Assembly: GCA_021836925.1 (NCBI GenBank)
Contig: JAKBHG010000004.1
Location: forward strand, 1 to 8,243
Reading direction: 5' to 3'
Origin: Microcaldota archaeon
GTDB taxonomy: Archaea > Micrarchaeota > Micrarchaeia > Micrarchaeales > Micrarchaeaceae
DNA: 8,243 nt
Below, piece after piece: positions 6,125 through 8,243 of this stretch (its first letter is position 1; each line of letters opens with the position of its first letter). The position numbers and the translations under genes were made by a program. Below the pieces are notes generated by a model. It was not told the DNA's origin and did not search any database. It worked only from the letters and a program-made list of their open reading frames with translations.

Positions 6125-7465
6125 ATGGCGCTGCCCGTGATAGCAAACATCCTCTTCCCGCTCGCACCAGCTCCCGGCACCGCAGGCGCCATCGCAAACA
6201 TCCTGCTCTCACCGTATGCCCTGGGCCCTGAGATAGCCGTGCTCGCTGCCATCGTGGTCATGAGTGTCCTCGGAGTGATGTACATGATAGGTCCGTTCCT
6301 GGGCCGCAGCGACCTCCGCACGTGGATACGCGCCAAGATATACGAGGAGGTCTCGAGCCTTATATTCGTCTTCGCATTCCTTGTCTTCGCCGTGATGTAC
6401 GCCACATTCCCGATAACGAGCGCTTTCAGCAGCATAGGCCTTGTTCCAGGGCCGTGCGTCTGCCCGTCCACGTCCAACAACTGCCCGCAGCAGTCGCCTC
6501 TCTCGCCTCCCGATCCATCGCTCTACAATAACTTCTACTTCCTCTCGGTGTGCGACATAAGCACTTACAACAGCCAGGTGTCAACATTCAACACGTACAC
6601 GTACTACCTCTCCGCTGTCATATCGCTCTCCCCGGCGCTCTCGGTCAGCGCCCCGGCGCAGAGCGACGCCGCACTCAAGGATGCGAAGGCTGCGGTGGAG
6701 CAGGGAGGCGGCGTCGCCACCGGTTCGATCTTCCAGAACCTCGGGGGAGGATTCGAGGCTTCCGGATCATTCGATTCGGCGCCTACGGACACGGACACGG
6801 AGGGCGAGATCCCTTCGATCGGAGGCATAACCGTGACAAACATCGGGTGGGGAGCCAACATGGCACTCAACTTCCTCCCGATAGCACCAACGTTCCACTA
6901 CGTTATACCTCTGCTTAACATGCTCTACGTCTTCTACATACTCTCGCAGGTCCAGGTCCTGCTGATATCCGCAGCGCCCCTGATCTTCGCTCTTCTCATG
7001 GCCCTTGGACTTGTGGCGAGATCCTTCGGGATAACGAGGACGTTCGGGGGCGCCATGATAGCGTTTGCAATGGGGATAGGATTCGTCTATCCGCTGATGA
7101 CGTCGATCTCGTACGGATTCCTTGACTCATCGATAGCCACCGCGCAGAACCAGTTCACGTGCGTCATCGGCATGAATCCAACGTTCAGCTCCAGCTGCCC
7201 CACCATAATATCCAGGGTCCTAAACCTCCTCGGCGATCTCTTCAGCAGCGCCTGGAACGGAAATCTCAGCCCGCAGAGCCTCCTCGGCGACCAGTACTTC
7301 AGGCCGATAATCCAGTCATTCCTGATCTACAGCGGACTCATAGCCATGGGGCTCTCGCTGATACCGCTGCTCAATCTTACTGTGGTCGATGCCTTCATAG
7401 TTGACTTCTCCAGGGCGATGGGTGAGAGGATGGACTTCCTCTCCCTGCTGACCAGGATATTGTGA
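6125..7465 (+). CDS. Gene E: polytopic membrane protein, uncharged N-tail (paralogue 5)
   Basis: A 446-residue paralogue. Residues 1-35 carry no charged residue and no cleavable basic-headed signal peptide, so an N-out tail inserted without a signal sequence is likely. TM1 is about 37-58, the cytoplasmic loop is RSDLRTWIRAKIYEEV (61-76), and TM2 is about 77-97. Loop A (about 98-256) holds Cys111, 113, 120 and 143, a Gly-rich part (194-215) and an acidic DTDTEGE (222-228). The hydrophobic stretch 257-298 precedes RSFGITRTFGG (299-309), and TM4 ends in VYP (321-323). Loop B holds Cys346 and Cys358, TM5 is about 396-422, and the tail ends LLTRIL. The start has the AGGTGAT site upstream. It follows gene D by 1 bp and overlaps gene F by 1 bp. 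Function is inferred as for the other members. Confidence 0.84.
   Translation: MALPVIANILFPLAPAPGTAGAIANILLSPYALGPEIAVLAAIVVMSVLGVMYMIGPFLGRSDLRTWIRAKIYEEVSSLIFVFAFLVFAVMYATFPITSAFSSIGLVPGPCVCPSTSNNCPQQSPLSPPDPSLYNNFYFLSVCDISTYNSQVSTFNTYTYYLSAVISLSPALSVSAPAQSDAALKDAKAAVEQGGGVATGSIFQNLGGGFEASGSFDSAPTDTDTEGEIPSIGGITVTNIGWGANMALNFLPIAPTFHYVIPLLNMLYVFYILSQVQVLLISAAPLIFALLMALGLVARSFGITRTFGGAMIAFAMGIGFVYPLMTSISYGFLDSSIATAQNQFTCVIGMNPTFSSSCPTIISRVLNLLGDLFSSAWNGNLSPQSLLGDQYFRPIIQSFLIYSGLIAMGLSLIPLLNLTVVDAFIVDFSRAMGERMDFLSLLTRIL
6137..6220 (+). repeat. Short in-frame repeat in the N-tail of gene E
   Basis: Residues 5-15 (VIANILFPLAP) and 22-32 (AIANILLSPYA) of gene E resemble each other with a 17-codon offset. 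The DNA shares the identical core GCAAACATCCT at 6143-6153 and 6194-6204. It may be a small in-frame duplication, but a match this short could be chance. Confidence 0.3.
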
Positions 7466-8243
7466 TGAAGATGCGCAGAGAAAAAGAGATAAAGATCGGC
7501 GTCCTCCTGATCGCGGCAGCCCTGGCCATGACCATCGCTGTTGCGGTTGCAAACGCTGCAAATCCGCCTCCTCCGCCAGGCACGTCGACACCCGCGTCGT
7601 CGGGGAGCCTGCTGCAGCAGTACTGCGCCAACTACAACCAGTATCCCAATGCGGCAACGGTCAACGTGATAGCTCCGTGGTACTGCAGCAACGTCGACCA
7701 GGCGGCGATAGAGGCATGGCAGGGATGGATGCCCATCGCATACGCAGTCACCCTGCTCTCGTTCATGGTCGGCACAGTGATGATAATGTTTGGGATCGCC
7801 CTGAGGAGCGACAGGCTCAGGATCTTCGGCACCGGTGAGATGTACGAGGCCAGCGCAACCGCGATCATGGTGGTGCTCTTCTCGTTCGTATCTGCCTCGC
7901 TCTTCGGCCTCATTCCCGGATTCATAATCGGCGGGGGAACGTACAACCCGTATGCCGTCTCGCTCTTCTACATCTCCCACCAGATAACCACCGTCAATAA
8001 CTTCTTCACCGAGATCTACCAGGTGGCGACGCTCGACTACCAGTTCGCGACGTTCTCCCTGACGATCTGCATCCTCGACGATCCGATAACTTCCACGTGC
8101 ATGCTCTCGTCACAGCCGATCGGCCCGTACATAAGGCTGGGAATCCTGTACGGCTTCTTCTGGCCTGCGTGGGCTCTCATGGATCTGATGACCCCTGGGC
8201 TCATGGCCCTGCACCTCGAGTTCTATCTGATAATATTCCTGAT
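7465..8243 (+). CDS. Gene F: polytopic membrane protein, paralogue 6 (3' end outside window)
   Basis: The ATG at 7465 overlaps the TGA of gene E (TGATG); an in-frame ATG at 7471 is an alternative. AGGA at 7454-7457 lies 7 bases upstream. The frame stays open to the right edge, giving 259 codons. The signal peptide is residues 1-31 with a basic start (MKMRREKEIK) and likely cleavage near ANA, followed by a Pro run (34-38). Cys54 and Cys74 lie in the N-terminal ectodomain. TM1 is about 89-112, then the cytoplasmic loop RSDRLRIFGTGEMYEAS (114-130), then TM2 about 131-152. Loop A holds Cys202 and Cys212 and ends in a hydrophobic stretch starting about 222, which should be TM3. The half expected to carry the R..P..R..GG signature is beyond the window. 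Membership of the family is judged from TM1, the E-M-Y-E motif, TM2 and paired cysteines. Confidence 0.8.
   Translation, partial: MKMRREKEIKIGVLLIAAALAMTIAVAVANAANPPPPPGTSTPASSGSLLQQYCANYNQYPNAATVNVIAPWYCSNVDQAAIEAWQGWMPIAYAVTLLSFMVGTVMIMFGIALRSDRLRIFGTGEMYEASATAIMVVLFSFVSASLFGLIPGFIIGGGTYNPYAVSLFYISHQITTVNNFFTEIYQVATLDYQFATFSLTICILDDPITSTCMLSSQPIGPYIRLGILYGFFWPAWALMDLMTPGLMALHLEFYLIIFL

Noticed and set aside
5352..6140. Plus-strand open frame of 262 codons overlapping gene D in another frame
   Set aside because: The product is very rich in Arg, His and Pro, typical of an out-of-frame reading of a GC-rich gene, and it does not resemble any family.
7327..7980. Long open frame on the minus strand across genes E and F (217 codons)
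   Set aside because: The product is hydrophilic and low in complexity, has no promoter or ribosome binding site, and spans two well-supported plus-strand genes. Such antisense frames recur throughout this GC-rich coding sequence.
611..8243. Array read as a transporter (MFS, ABC permease) or as respiratory-chain subunits
   Set aside because: Large cysteine-paired outside loops, signal peptides, five membrane segments and the R..P..R..GG signature do not match these families. No ATP-binding protein or cofactor-binding motif is present.

Overview
The window most likely comes from an archaeon. The only clear promoter is an archaeal TATA-type box (582-591) about 25 bp before a start codon. Gene starts carry short Shine-Dalgarno sequences that match the archaeal 16S 3' end (GTGATC, AGGTGAT). 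The DNA looks GC-rich but uses ATA (Ile) and AGG (Arg) freely. A DPANN-type lineage such as Micrarchaeota is possible, but no marker gene in the window confirms it. Everything is on the plus strand. I see no RNA gene, CRISPR array, insertion sequence or stretch over 100 bases without a gene.

Layout: positions 1-554 hold the 3' end of a multi-pass membrane protein of the archaeal DUF4013/DUF7847-like (GPDPase membrane domain-like) kind. A 56-bp gap with the promoter follows. From 611 to the right edge run six consecutive genes, called A to F here, separated by 4 bp or less or overlapping by 1 bp. A to E are complete (412, 404, 569, 448 and 446 aa). F (7465-8243) runs off the window.

A to F are divergent paralogues with one shared plan. 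They have an N-terminus predicted outside the cell, then TM1, then a short cytoplasmic loop with an acidic/aromatic motif around Glu-Tyr. TM2 and a large outside loop A come next, then a long Pro-kinked hydrophobic segment (TM3). A cytoplasmic signature follows, roughly R-[ST]-[LF]-[PSG]-x-[TV]-R-x-x-G-G, with TM4 ending in [FY]-P. The rest is outside loop B, TM5 and a basic cytoplasmic tail. F is visible only up to the start of TM3. Every cysteine in the array (32 visible) falls in a predicted outside segment, and the counts are even, which points to disulfide-bonded ectodomains.

The five-TM, N-out/C-in plan with a large loop between TM2 and TM3, and a T-R signature after TM3, resembles the VirB6/TrbL inner-membrane channel family of type IV secretion and conjugation systems. 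Tandem, enlarged virB6 copies are known from Rickettsiales. My working hypothesis is an archaeal multi-VirB6-like operon building a cell-envelope translocation or DNA-exchange complex. No ATPase or pilin gene is in the window to test it. The resemblance rests on topology and a short motif read by eye.
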